Counted from the first letter of the stretch, positions 15,210-23,197 are shown. The stretch: 37,515 nt of DNA from an uncultured Collinsella sp. (GCA_900757185.1 CAAEMX010000002.1:1-37515); one strand, 5' to 3'. Numbers and translations are program-made. Notes: generated from the sequence alone by a model not told the origin.

Positions 15210-15609
15210 GGGCCCTCCCAACAAATAGCCCGCTAAGCAGGCAAAAATTACACGTTCTGCATCAGTATAGCGAGTGGGGAAGGGCTAAGGGTAAAGCACG
15301 GTAGGGGGCGTATGTATGTGTCGGCATGGCGCTGCGGTCGTAAAGCTTAAGAGAGGCTTATGGCTTTGCAGAAGCGCGTGGCCAAATAAGGTGAACAGAG
15401 TTTGCATTGTTCCATACCTAGCCCAAGGTAGGCCCATGAATCTGCCGGAATGTAAGGCCTCGAAAACTCATAAGGAAATCGTAAGAAATGTGGTATTCTC
15501 AAATCCAAATTTTAAAGATGGGCAAGCAACATCCAACACGAAAGCACGGGCTCCCCTTCCGGGCTTCTCGAGGGTCATCTGGGACGAATGGGGAAAGAAA
15601 GGGGTCCGT
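15210..15609. other. 400-base leader region of the first exported-protein gene
   Basis: The region separates divergent genes. It includes short inverted elements (ACCTAGCCCAAGGT, and AAAGC with GCTTT around 15342-15366) and an AT-rich stretch near 15475-15525 with a TATTCT -10 candidate. An open frame runs through it in phase with the downstream gene but has no ribosome binding site or coding character. It may be a structured leader; I could not match it to a known riboswitch. Confidence 0.5.
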
Positions 15610-16407
15610 ATGGATACCAAGGCATTAAAGAAGCAGATGGGCGCCGCCATCGCCATGGTGCTGGTAGCAGCCGTAGCGCTGGGCTCTGCCACGTTCGCAT
15701 GGTTTGTGACGAACAGCAAAGTCGACGCCACCACGAGCACGATCTCCGCTCAGTCGAACGCTGCGTTTATGACCATCACGAATGGCACGACGGGTGCAAG
15801 TGGGGTCGACACCACTACAGTCACTACTAATGTCGAGAAGAAAGCTCTCTTCCCCGCGACCTACGGCGAGGAAACCGGTGCCACTAAGGGACAGTGGATG
15901 ACTGGTTTCGGTAAGGGTCTTGATGATGGTACGCTTAGTAGTGAACTCGAGCTTTGCAAGGACCCGGACAATGCTGAAACCGCTGGATCTTCTACTGCAG
16001 CAGTGAAGGGCAGTTATGCGCTTAAGCAGGACTACAACATCAGCTCTAAGGGTCAGAATCTGTCTAATCTCGAAGTTGATAAAGTCGAAGTTGCCAAAAA
16101 TGCAACGTCAAACTCTGAGCTCATGAAGGCCTTGCGCGTGCTGGTTACGAACGATAACGGGAACACTTGGGTAGTATACGGACAGAAGGAGAACTCGACT
16201 GAGTTCGAGGCTAAGCTTACTTCTGCCGACCAGAATGCCGCTGTAACTCTTGGCGATATCACCGCCGGTCAGGATACTGCAGTCCATGTTTACCTTTACT
16301 ACGAGGGTAAGGATGCTGTAGTTAAAACTTCGAATCTTGAGAAGAACCTGCTGACCGATACTGCAAAGATGACGGTTTTCTTTAAGGCCAAGGCAGCCAA
16401 CAAATAG
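15610..16407 (+). CDS. Exported protein with SipW-type signal peptide (surface protein A)
   Basis: The 265-residue protein has a basic N-terminus (MDTKALKKQ), a hydrophobic stretch (11-27) and the FAWF signature (29-32) typical of signals cut by SipW-like peptidases that release TasA/camelysin-type fibre proteins. The start at 15610 has an AAAGGGG site; the frame's upstream extension lacks support. The mature part is Thr/Ala/Asn-rich and probably beta-structured, ending in a divergent form of the shared motif (VYLYYEGKD) and a hydrophobic strand (AKMTVFFKA). GC content is visibly lower than that of its neighbours. Residues 29-50 closely match those of the next gene, so the pair arose by duplication or domain exchange. 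The gene has its own terminator. Confidence 0.85.
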   Translation: MDTKALKKQMGAAIAMVLVAAVALGSATFAWFVTNSKVDATTSTISAQSNAAFMTITNGTTGASGVDTTTVTTNVEKKALFPATYGEETGATKGQWMTGFGKGLDDGTLSSELELCKDPDNAETAGSSTAAVKGSYALKQDYNISSKGQNLSNLEVDKVEVAKNATSNSELMKALRVLVTNDNGNTWVVYGQKENSTEFEAKLTSADQNAAVTLGDITAGQDTAVHVYLYYEGKDAVVKTSNLEKNLLTDTAKMTVFFKAKAANK

Positions 16408-16431
16408 TCTGCGTTTGCACGCTGGCTTAAG

Positions 16432-16466
16432 AGGGCAGGTTCCCAGCCCGGGATCCTGCCCTTTTC
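16432..16466 (+). terminator. Rho-independent terminator between the two exported-protein genes
   Basis: AGGGCAGG, then TCCC, pair with GGGA, then CCTGCCCT, around AGCC, followed by TTTCC. The next gene's ribosome binding site follows, so this may act as an attenuator. Confidence 0.75.
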
Positions 16467-16489
16467 CGTAACGAAGGGAGGCGACGGGC

Positions 16490-17434
16490 ATGCACGATTC
16501 AGTAAAGAGGCTTAAGGTTCAGCTTGTTGGAGCGGCGTTGACCGTCGTCGTCTCGGCGGTGGCGCTTTCTGCAACTACCTACGCATGGTTTGTTACGAAC
16601 AGTAGGGTCCACGCAACTACGAGCACCATTTCCGCTCAAGCGAATGGCATGGTGCTGCAAATTGCTCAGGGTAAAAATGTTGCCCATGATGGTTCGGACA
16701 AGCAAACCACTGCCAGCTCGGCTGGTCACGAAATCAGCCCTTCATCGACCAACGATGCGCGGACTTGGTTCGTCCCCAAGTCCTGGCAGGGCACCGATGT
16801 CTCCGGCTATCAGAAGGCCAACACGGGCGCCGACGGCAAGTATGTGCTGACGAACGGTGCCGATTCCTATTATGCCTACGTCGCCGCTGACTACACCCTC
16901 TACACCGTGACGAACACGGGCGTTGCGGATGTCTATCTAGACGGTGCGAATCCTGTCACCATCAAGCCTTCCGACAATGCAACGCAGGAGTGGTTTGGCA
17001 AGATCCAGGGTAGCCTGCGTGTTGGCATCGTTATTGACGATGAGCTTAAGGTTGTCTACGCCCCGGTTGAGCCTTCGACTGCCGAACATGGCAACGATGC
17101 CTCTTATACGATCGGCTGGAGCTGTGTTGCTGCTGAAGGCACCGAGACCAAAGCGCCCGATTATGCTCATGTTTCCGGCGCGACCCTAGTTGACCAGAAC
17201 GGCGGCGATTGGGCCGCCGCCGGATCAAGCGGCTCTTATTCCAAACCTGGTGGAGCAAATCCGAAAGCCATCGCAAAGAACGTTGACTACAACGGCACGA
17301 ACATGAAGATTGTCATCTGGATGGAAGGCACCGACTCCGACTGCCAAAACTGGTCCGAGCAGGGCAAGAACACCGCTGCTCCGACCTTTGATGTCACCGT
17401 AAGCTTGGTCGGCATTGTTCCTGATTCCAAGTAG
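16490..17434 (+). CDS. Exported protein with SipW-type signal peptide (surface protein B)
   Basis: The 314-residue protein has a SipW-type signal: basic MHDSVKRLKVQ, a hydrophobic core (12-28) and YAWF at 31-34. The next segment, VTNSRVHATTSTISAQ, nearly repeats that of surface protein A. The mature region is beta-rich with a YTLYTVTNTGVADVYLDG segment reminiscent of TasA-like folds, and ends with VIWMEGTDSDC and a closing hydrophobic strand, the motif shared across the locus. An AGGGAGG site lies about ten bases before the ATG. No peptidase is encoded in this half of the locus, so processing probably depends on the SipW-like enzymes 10-15 kb downstream. Confidence 0.86.
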   Translation: MHDSVKRLKVQLVGAALTVVVSAVALSATTYAWFVTNSRVHATTSTISAQANGMVLQIAQGKNVAHDGSDKQTTASSAGHEISPSSTNDARTWFVPKSWQGTDVSGYQKANTGADGKYVLTNGADSYYAYVAADYTLYTVTNTGVADVYLDGANPVTIKPSDNATQEWFGKIQGSLRVGIVIDDELKVVYAPVEPSTAEHGNDASYTIGWSCVAAEGTETKAPDYAHVSGATLVDQNGGDWAAAGSSGSYSKPGGANPKAIAKNVDYNGTNMKIVIWMEGTDSDCQNWSEQGKNTAAPTFDVTVSLVGIVPDSK

Positions 17435-17463
17435 GGCTAAGCCATTAGCTAGATTTGCCTGAT

Positions 17464-17496
17464 AGGGGCCGCTTCAATCGAAGTGGCCCCTTTCTT
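17464..17496 (+). terminator. Rho-independent terminator after surface protein B
   Basis: AGGGGCCGCTTC (17464-17475) pairs with GAAGTGGCCCCT (17480-17491), one mismatch, followed by TTCTT. Confidence 0.85.
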
Positions 17497-17582
17497 GTGC
17501 GGTGGCTATGCGCAAAACGGTTGCACATGAGCCCGCGTAGATCAGCGATGATGTGGGGAACTGTTCTTTCTGGAGGTTCCTT

Positions 17583-18665
17583 ATGGACGGCATCGCTTCT
17601 AGTGTTCCGCTGATTGCTCGGCCGAGTTTCGACCGCGCTTGCAGCTTTGTGCCGTCCGAATATGTCCAGGCTTGGGAGTGGTTCTTGCGCGAGGAGCAGC
17701 GTGGCGGCTTGTGGGACAAGCTTCCGCATCGCACCAATCCCGATAGCTCTCAATATCCCTTTCGTCTGACGATTGATTCCGAGCTCTTTCCGGTGTCACG
17801 CGACTCGGGCATCTTTTGGCCTGGTCGCGGGCGTGTTAAGCATCCACGTGAGAAGACCTTCGCCCTTTCGGTGCACAATTCCAAGCGCGGCGCCTACCCC
17901 GATGTTCCCCCGCTATATCTTGAGGACGGCACGTGGGTGCTCAAGTGCTCGTCGCAAAGCGCTTCGGTCGAAAACTGGCGCGACCAGGACTACAACCAAA
18001 AGATGATCAACTGCATGGAGTGCGGCGTTCCCGTTGGCGTTTTCTTTGCAACGGGCGCTGGCTACAAGGTGCTGGGCCTCGCATTCGTTGAGCGCTACGA
18101 GCCGGAGAACAGCTGGTTTGTGCTGCATGGTCCCGTTCATAAGGGCGGACCCGACGCGCGTTTCTTCCCCGATATGAGCTACATGAAGGAGGCTCCGATC
18201 GCGGCGGAGTTTTCCGGCGCTCCCGCGAGCGACGATGATAAGGTCCGCTACGCGTTGCGTCGCGAGCGAATCGGCCAGCAGCGTTTCCGCAATCAGCTCT
18301 TTGAGGCCTATACCGGTCGATGCGCCGTCTCGGGCTGCAATGTCGACGAAGCGCTCGAAGCTGCGCATATCGAGAACTACTCGGGTCCCAAGTCGCAAGT
18401 TGTCAGCAACGGTATTCTGCTGCGCCGTGACTTGCACTCGCTGTTCGATGCTCATTTGATTTCGTTTGAGCTGGTGCGCGGCGACTATCAACTTTGCAGG
18501 TCGTACCTTCTGCAACAAGCGGATTATGCGACGTTTGCGGGTTCGGTGCTGCGTGAGCCGGACGAACATCGCTTTCGTCCCAATGCTCGATTCCTCGAAG
18601 CGCATCGTGCCGAGTTCGATTTCTCGGAATCGCGTCGTCATGCGGAAGCCGTTGCTCCGTATTAG
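17583..18665 (+). CDS. HNH endonuclease domain protein
   Basis: The 360-residue protein ends in an HNH nuclease domain. Cys247 and Cys252 lie in RCAVSGC, followed by EAAHI (His262), SNGILLRRDLH (Asn276, His285) and SLFDAHLI. This arrangement is typical of HNH restriction-type nucleases that cut foreign or modified DNA. The N-terminal 230 residues (RDSGIFWPGRGRVKHP, WRDQDYNQKMINCMECGVPVGVFF) probably form a recognition domain that I cannot name. A GGAGG site lies six bases before the ATG at 17583. No methyltransferase is adjacent, so it may be a modification-dependent nuclease or a solitary defence gene. It opens the accessory stretch between the two halves of the surface locus. Confidence 0.85.
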   Translation: MDGIASSVPLIARPSFDRACSFVPSEYVQAWEWFLREEQRGGLWDKLPHRTNPDSSQYPFRLTIDSELFPVSRDSGIFWPGRGRVKHPREKTFALSVHNSKRGAYPDVPPLYLEDGTWVLKCSSQSASVENWRDQDYNQKMINCMECGVPVGVFFATGAGYKVLGLAFVERYEPENSWFVLHGPVHKGGPDARFFPDMSYMKEAPIAAEFSGAPASDDDKVRYALRRERIGQQRFRNQLFEAYTGRCAVSGCNVDEALEAAHIENYSGPKSQVVSNGILLRRDLHSLFDAHLISFELVRGDYQLCRSYLLQQADYATFAGSVLREPDEHRFRPNARFLEAHRAEFDFSESRRHAEAVAPY

Positions 18666-18783
18666 TTAGGTGCAGCCCATCGCTGTCTAATCATGTCGAT
18701 TGATCGAATCGCGCTGCGCCGCATCGAGAGCTGCACGATCCTGCCATCCTCTCCTCAACGGTTAAAACGGGAAAGGGGAGCCC

Positions 18784-19065
18784 ATGGGATGGCGAAGCGA
18801 TATCGCGCGCGGCGCATATGGAAACTTACCGCGAGCGTTAATGGACCGGAGCCTGTTCCCGCTCGTTGAGGCCGGCTGTAGCCAAATCTGCCTGCCCTGC
18901 CCTAGCTGCGGCGCAGACCTTCCATGTCTAGACATCAGCTTCATCGACGCCCGCGACAAACATGCCGCCGACCCGCGGGCTCGGATGGGCTTGCGCCTTC
19001 CGGTCTATCCTCAGCAATGCCCAACCTGCGGATGCGCTATCACCTATGACGATACAGAGTCGTAG
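18784..19065 (+). CDS. Small zinc-ribbon protein
   Basis: The 93-residue protein has two CxxC pairs, CPSC near residues 39-42 and CPTC near 79-82, spaced to bind one zinc ion as a ribbon. An AAAGGGGAG site precedes the ATG and the frame is free of the composition of a shadow frame, so the gene is probably real. I do not recognise the family. It lies between the HNH nuclease gene and the convergent DUF4143 ATPase gene. Confidence 0.65.
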   Translation: MGWRSDIARGAYGNLPRALMDRSLFPLVEAGCSQICLPCPSCGADLPCLDISFIDARDKHAADPRARMGLRLPVYPQQCPTCGCAITYDDTES

Positions 19066-19119
19066 CCTCGATGGCCCAATTGCCAGTCCACAAAATCAAG
19101 TGATTCGACATGCGGTGCG

Positions 19120-20418
19120 CTACGCCCGCAGCGCTCCAATGGGGAACACGTAGACATCGTGCTCGGCATCGTAGCGGCAGAAGGGCGAGGTTGCGGTTAT
19201 GACGGCGCAGAACTCCGGCTGGGGGTTGCGCGCCGCAGGGTTCAGGGCGACCTTGCGGCGTAGGCGCTCGATGTTGCGGATTCCGTCGCTTACCTTGGAT
19301 TCGCCGAGCTTGATTTCTATCGCCGCCCAGCGGCCATCGTTCAGCTCGATGATGGCGTCAACCTCGAGCCCGTCGGAGTCGCCGTAGTAGTGGAGCGAGC
19401 CTGGGTGCGAGCCAGGCAGGCATGTGGTGTAGACGCTTAGATCATGAATGCACAGAGACTCAAAAAGCAGGCCAAATGTTTGGCCGTCTGCAAGGAGCCT
19501 CTCGGGGTTCATTCCGAGTGCGGCAGCGGGAATGGAGGGGTCGACGAAATAACGTTTTGGCTTGGTACGCAGGCGAGACTTGGCGCGGACGGGCGCATCC
19601 CAGCCGGGCAGATTTACGATCGCATACATGCTCTCCAACATGTCGAGGTAAAACGCCACGGTTGAAGTTGCCGGCTGGGCATCGCTGTCGCCCAACGAGG
19701 CGTCTGCCGCAATGGTGTTGAGCGTGGCAGATGTCGCAACGTTGCGCGCGAGCGAGGACACGATGTGTCGCGCCGTAGACCCCACGCCTCCTTTTTGCGG
19801 AACGCTGACTTCGTACATGGCATCGAGATACTGGTTAACGACCTCTGCGGCCATCTGGGGGCTCGCTCCGACAAGCGCCGGCCATCCCCCGCAACAAATT
19901 GCGTCGGCCAACATCGGGAGCGATCCTGTATAGGCGGAAGGTTCGAATGATCCATCGAATAGGTTTTTCAGCGAAACGGACCCCGTTGAAAGTCCGCGTT
20001 CCCAAAGCGTCATGGTGCTCATGTCGAGACGCGCTATGCGACCGGCGCCGCTGTGGGTAACAGAATTCTTAGCCGGCGTTGACGATCCAGTGAGGATAAA
20101 GAGGCCCTTCTCGCCGCCGGATGCATCTACGGCGCGGCGTGTGGCGTCCCATGTTGCTGGGGTCTCTTGCCACTCATCGATGACGTGCGGTTTATCGCCC
20201 TGAAGGGCGAGCGAAGGATCGGCTTCGACCAGCGACTTTACGTTTGGGTCGTCAAGATGAACGACGCTCTCACCGAATGCGAGCGCGGTCCATGATTTAC
20301 CGCACCACTTTGTGCCCCGAATCTCGACCGCTCCAAAAATCTGGAGCAGGGTTTGCAGCCGTTCATCCAAAAGGCGAGGACGGTAGGATTTGGGCTGTTC
20401 CGAACCATAAGAAATCAT
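19120..20418 (-). CDS. ATP-binding protein with DUF4143 domain
   Basis: The 432-residue protein belongs to the common AAA-type ATPases that end in DUF4143. A Walker A variant, GTKWCGKS (about residues 35-42), is followed by a Walker B-like VIDEWQ (near 90) and the LTGSSTPA segment. The C-terminal DUF4143 region contains the nuclease-like DGLEVDAIIEL...AAIEIKLG pattern (D...E-x-K), reminiscent of PD-(D/E)XK folds. The family's function is unknown; members often occur in mobile or variable regions. The start at 20418 (MISYGSEQ) has a GAGG site about 11 bases upstream; the 62-residue extension is encoded by tandem repeats and is rejected. The repeats at 20448-20575 lie immediately upstream and may regulate it. 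Confidence 0.85.
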   Translation of the reverse strand: MISYGSEQPKSYRPRLLDERLQTLLQIFGAVEIRGTKWCGKSWTALAFGESVVHLDDPNVKSLVEADPSLALQGDKPHVIDEWQETPATWDATRRAVDASGGEKGLFILTGSSTPAKNSVTHSGAGRIARLDMSTMTLWERGLSTGSVSLKNLFDGSFEPSAYTGSLPMLADAICCGGWPALVGASPQMAAEVVNQYLDAMYEVSVPQKGGVGSTARHIVSSLARNVATSATLNTIAADASLGDSDAQPATSTVAFYLDMLESMYAIVNLPGWDAPVRAKSRLRTKPKRYFVDPSIPAAALGMNPERLLADGQTFGLLFESLCIHDLSVYTTCLPGSHPGSLHYYGDSDGLEVDAIIELNDGRWAAIEIKLGESKVSDGIRNIERLRRKVALNPAARNPQPEFCAVITATSPFCRYDAEHDVYVFPIGALRA

Positions 20419-20447
20419 GATTTGATAAACCTCACTACCTGCACATA

Positions 20448-20575
20448 CTCGATTTTCGAGGATAATCATACTCGATTTTCGAGGATTTTCACACTCGATT
20501 TCCGAGGAAATCTGGACTCGATTTTCGAGGATTATCGCACTCGATTTTCGAGGATTATCGCACTCGATTTTCGAG
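20448..20575. repeat. Six tandem 23-bp repeats, each with a CTCGATTTTCGAG palindrome
   Basis: CTCGATTTTCGAG begins at 20448, 20471, 20494, 20517, 20540 and 20563, an exact 23-base period. The third copy has one change (CTCGATTTCCGAG). The ten-base linkers are similar (GATTATCGCA or close). Each unit is a five-base inverted repeat around TTT. The array fills the gap between the DUF5710 gene stop and the DUF4143 ATPase start. Confidence 0.95.
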
Positions 20576-20582
20576 CTTTGCC

Positions 20583-21281
20583 CTATAGGTAGATCCCTTC
20601 GCACAGGGGTTTGTGGAACTGGGTGTGGTGGTCGCGTGCCCAGGTGAAGAGCGCCTGGTCAAAGTTGTCCTGACTGTCGGGGATGCCGTAGACGCCGGCG
20701 ACTTCCACGCGCACGAACTCCAGCGCGGGCAGCTTGTTGATGGCCGTGAGTGCAAACGGCGACGTGGGCTCCTCGAACGGGTAATGGCTGCCTTGCAGCG
20801 CGCCGCAGGCGGTGCAGGTGCTGGCGAGCGATACGGTCTTGGTGGTGCGCGACGTTACGGGCTTGTAGCCGCAGCGCTCGCACAGGTAGTCGCGGATCTC
20901 GGCCGGCACGCAGCCCAGCGCGGGGACGATGGCTATGGCGTTGGCGCGGGCGGTGTCGATCGCGATGTGGCCCGTGTCGTCCATGGAGGGCGCGGCACTG
21001 GGCGCAGCCTTGCTGCCCGAGTCCTCGGCTACCCGATACGGAATGCCAAAGGCCGCGACTGTCGTCTGCTCGTGGCACTTCCAACACTCGCGCTTGCCCA
21101 GCACCAGGTAGATGTAGGGCGCGCTGGGGTCGGAGCGATCCACGCCGGGCAGCCACGCGGCAAAGGGCTCGGGGTTGACGCCATCAGGCACGTACCAGAT
21201 CTTCTTGACCCGGTCCCACTTGGCACCCAGGGCTTTGGCCTCGTCTTTGTGCAAAAAGGGAACATCGAGCTCGGTGCGCAT
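20583..21281 (-). CDS. DUF5710-domain protein with zinc-binding cysteine pairs
   Basis: The 232-residue protein starts with a DUF5710 domain (residues 4-34: LDVPFLHKDEAKALGAKWD, then KKIWYVPDG), a small module also found on plasmid primases and phage proteins and thought to bind DNA or partner proteins. A CWKC pair follows at 66-69, and later CERC and CTAC pairs suggest a second zinc ribbon. The C-terminal part (LPALEFVRVEVAGVYGIPDSQDNFDQALFTW) is not recognised. The start at 21281 has an AAGGAG site; the longer frame has none. The catalytic function is unknown. Confidence 0.8.
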   Translation of the reverse strand: MRTELDVPFLHKDEAKALGAKWDRVKKIWYVPDGVNPEPFAAWLPGVDRSDPSAPYIYLVLGKRECWKCHEQTTVAAFGIPYRVAEDSGSKAAPSAAPSMDDTGHIAIDTARANAIAIVPALGCVPAEIRDYLCERCGYKPVTSRTTKTVSLASTCTACGALQGSHYPFEEPTSPFALTAINKLPALEFVRVEVAGVYGIPDSQDNFDQALFTWARDHHTQFHKPLCEGIYL

Positions 21282-21598
21282 GGCGGCTCCTTTGTGCGGC
21301 TTGTGGTGCATGTGTTCCAAGGATACCCCAGCGGCGGGTGCGTGGTCGCTAAACGAGCATTTCGACCGTCCGAGAAGTCGCGGAGCATTTTGGCGAGTGC
21401 GTGCCGTCAAGCAAATGGGCAAGCAAATGGTCAGCTTTTGGTCAGTTGAGCGGCAACCTTGCCAAAAGCTTGACGGATTTGCATTTAGACGTCGACGAAT
21501 GAACACTTTGGTTGCGCCGCGGCAAAAAACTGCTGGTCGTTTGCCGAAAACTCGCCAGGGTCGCGAGTCGCCGCCGACGCGCGTGCTATCTTCGCGCC
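21282..21598. other. 317-base gap between divergent accessory genes
   Basis: The gap holds a GCAAATGG doublet near 21410-21430, two GGTCAG units around CTTTT, and a CGGCAAA/TTTGCCG inverted repeat (about 21520-21546). A TATCTT -10 candidate at 21588-21593 lies close to the next ATG. I see no gene here. Confidence 0.5.
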
Positions 21599-22702
21599 AT
21601 GGGGTACTTTATCGTTTCACATAACGCTGCGCTGGCGCTCTTGGCGCACATCCCGAACCCGCGCTTTGGGGATTCGGAACCAGAGGTCGTGTCGATCGCG
21701 GGCGCCTGTGCGCTCTGTGACCAGGAGGCGCAGGAGTTTATCGATCGCTATGATCTGGGGATCCAAACGCTGGATTTGCTGGTGCCGACGCGCGCCGACC
21801 GCCGGCGGACCAAGCATGTTAAGACGCACCTGTGCACCAACGAGCTCCCCGCGGGTTCGTTTATCTCGCTGGGCCACTGGATGGGCGGCCTGGATGCGTA
21901 TGTGTGCTCCCCCGAGCTGGCGTTTGTGCAGGTTGCGCACGACAGCGATGCGGCCGAGGCCATCTATGCCGGCTATGCCATGACATCGAACTACCGGTTG
22001 GATAACCTTGCTCCCGGTGGGGTGACAAGCAGGGATGGGGGCATGCACGATGGCAGGCTCACGACGAAGGAGCTCATTGCGGCGTATATCGAGGCGTCCC
22101 CAAAGGTAAGGGGTCTCGCGAAGGCAAAGGCGCTGCTTGCGTATGTGATCGAGGGATCGCGCTCTCCGAGGGAGTCGGGGCTGTGCATGTTTATGTCGCT
22201 GCCTGCGCGCTACGGCGGGTATGCATTGGGCAAGGCCGAGCTCAACAAGAAGGCTTTCATTCGCGATGGACTCAACGATGGGCGCGAGCGTAAACTGCGC
22301 GTGTTGGAGCGCACGCCCGACATTACGCTTACGGCTAAAGTCGAGGTGGGCAGGGATAAAGTAAAGGCCGGGCTGCTGCCAGAGGTGCTGACCGCGATGG
22401 TCGACTACGACAGCGATGCCATTCATGACGGCCGCGAGAAGATCCACAAGGATGCCGAGCGCCGCAACGAGTTGGAACTGCTTGAGGGAGTAGCGTATTT
22501 TACGGTGACAACCGACCAAGCAAATGACTACGACAAGCTCGTTCGGCTGTGCGAACGCATCCGACGGAAGCTGCATCGGAATAAGCGCCCCATCTTTAAC
22601 AAGGCGATGAGTGCAGAGCAGCGATATTTTGCCCATGCGCGTGCCGAAACGAAGCGATTTTGGCTCTGGCAAGCCGTTATCGATGCGCATCAGTATTGGT
22701 AG
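21599..22702 (+). CDS. AbiEi-like protein with VSR/DUF559-type nuclease-like C-terminus
   Basis: The 367-residue protein is a Coriobacteria-type hypothetical. Residues 60-115 (DLLVPTRADRRR, LPAGSFISLGHW, YVCSPELAFVQVA) resemble the AbiEi antitoxin/transcription-regulator family. Residues 185-330 (GSRSPRESGLCMFMSLPARYGGYAL, DYDSDAIHDGREKIHKDAERR, GVAYFTVT) resemble the very-short-patch-repair/DUF559 nuclease fold, with DYDSDAIH as the likely active-site strand. It may be a solitary defence or stress protein. There is no good ribosome binding site before the ATG, but a TATCTT box ends six bases upstream, which suggests a leaderless transcript. The relation to both families is from pattern recognition only. 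Confidence 0.65.
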   Translation: MGYFIVSHNAALALLAHIPNPRFGDSEPEVVSIAGACALCDQEAQEFIDRYDLGIQTLDLLVPTRADRRRTKHVKTHLCTNELPAGSFISLGHWMGGLDAYVCSPELAFVQVAHDSDAAEAIYAGYAMTSNYRLDNLAPGGVTSRDGGMHDGRLTTKELIAAYIEASPKVRGLAKAKALLAYVIEGSRSPRESGLCMFMSLPARYGGYALGKAELNKKAFIRDGLNDGRERKLRVLERTPDITLTAKVEVGRDKVKAGLLPEVLTAMVDYDSDAIHDGREKIHKDAERRNELELLEGVAYFTVTTDQANDYDKLVRLCERIRRKLHRNKRPIFNKAMSAEQRYFAHARAETKRFWLWQAVIDAHQYW

Positions 22703-22741
22703 GGGCGGTAACAGGGGGTTAGAATTAGCGGCCATATATCC

Positions 22742-22921
22742 AGGTCTAATACTTTTCCCGAGAAGTGAACGAGCCAGAATGGACCCCCGAAACATCGACA
22801 CTTTTAGGGGCCCGTTTCCTGCGGTTTTGCTGTTGGAATCCTGCGGTTTTGACGTCAAAAAGTGTGGATGTTCCAGGGGTCCAAATAAGCTCGTTCACTT
22901 CTCGGGAAAAGTATTAGACCT
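22742..22921. mobile_element. 180-bp hairpin element with 33-bp perfect terminal inverted repeats (MITE-like)
   Basis: The 33-base end AGGTCTAATACTTTTCCCGA and onward (22742-22774) is exactly inverted at 22889-22921. The next 26 bases on each side (GGACCCCCGAAACATCG and its partner) also pair with few mismatches, so the whole element folds into one long hairpin. The centre has a direct repeat of TCCTGCGGTTTTG (22817, 22840). It has no coding capacity and lies 40 bases after the preceding gene. Confidence 0.85.
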
Positions 22922-23020
22922 CAATTTAAAGAGGGTTACTTATATGTGACTGCGAGACCCATTCGGGTCTGATCGTGGCGATTGCTGGGGCTGTTTGGGC
23001 GCTTTGGGCTCGGTCGCCGT

Positions 23021-23056
23021 AAAACAAAACAGCTCAGAGGCGAAGCCTCTGAGCTG
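23021..23056 (-). terminator. Rho-independent terminator of tRNA-Val
   Basis: On the minus strand CAGCTCAGAGGC, TTCG, CCTCTGAGCTG is followed by TTTTGTTTT. Confidence 0.9.
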
Positions 23057-23064
23057 CGAACATT

Positions 23065-23139
23065 TGGTGGGCGTTAGAAGATTTGAACTTCTGACCTCTT
23101 CCGTGTCAGGGAAGCGCTCTCCCCCTGAGCTAAACGCCC
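23065..23139 (-). tRNA. tRNA-Val (GAC)
   Basis: Read on the minus strand, the gene starts GGGCGTTTAGCTCAGGGGG and ends with AACGCCC, discriminator A and an encoded CCA. The acceptor stem GGGCGTT/AACGCCC is perfect. The anticodon loop CTGACAC sits between CTTCC and GGAAG, giving anticodon GAC for valine. The T loop GTTCAAATC is standard. A promoter and terminator flank it. Its 3' end faces the accessory genes to the left. Confidence 0.96.
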
Positions 23140-23168
23140 GATCAAGGGTGCGCGAGTGCGCAGGGAAT

Positions 23169-23197
23169 AATATAACGGAGCTCCCACCCGCTGGCAA
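23169..23197 (-). promoter_or_regulatory. tRNA-Val promoter
   Basis: On the minus strand TTGCCA (23192-23197) and TATATT (23169-23174) are exactly 17 bases apart, 30 bases upstream of the tRNA. Confidence 0.7.

Noticed and set aside
12202..15609. c-di-GMP riboswitch near the PilZ or surface protein A genes
   Set aside because: I looked for the conserved GGACGCAAAGCC-type core in both gaps and did not find it.
20448..20575. CRISPR array
   Set aside because: The 23-base period leaves only ten-base, nearly identical linkers, so there are no spacers, and no cas gene is nearby.
20419..20604. N-terminal extension of the DUF4143 ATPase
   Set aside because: It translates the 23-bp tandem repeats into a repetitive peptide and overlaps the end of the upstream gene.
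17435..23064. Intact integrative element at tRNA-Val
   Set aside because: No integrase gene, and no second copy of the tRNA 3' end was found near the left boundary.
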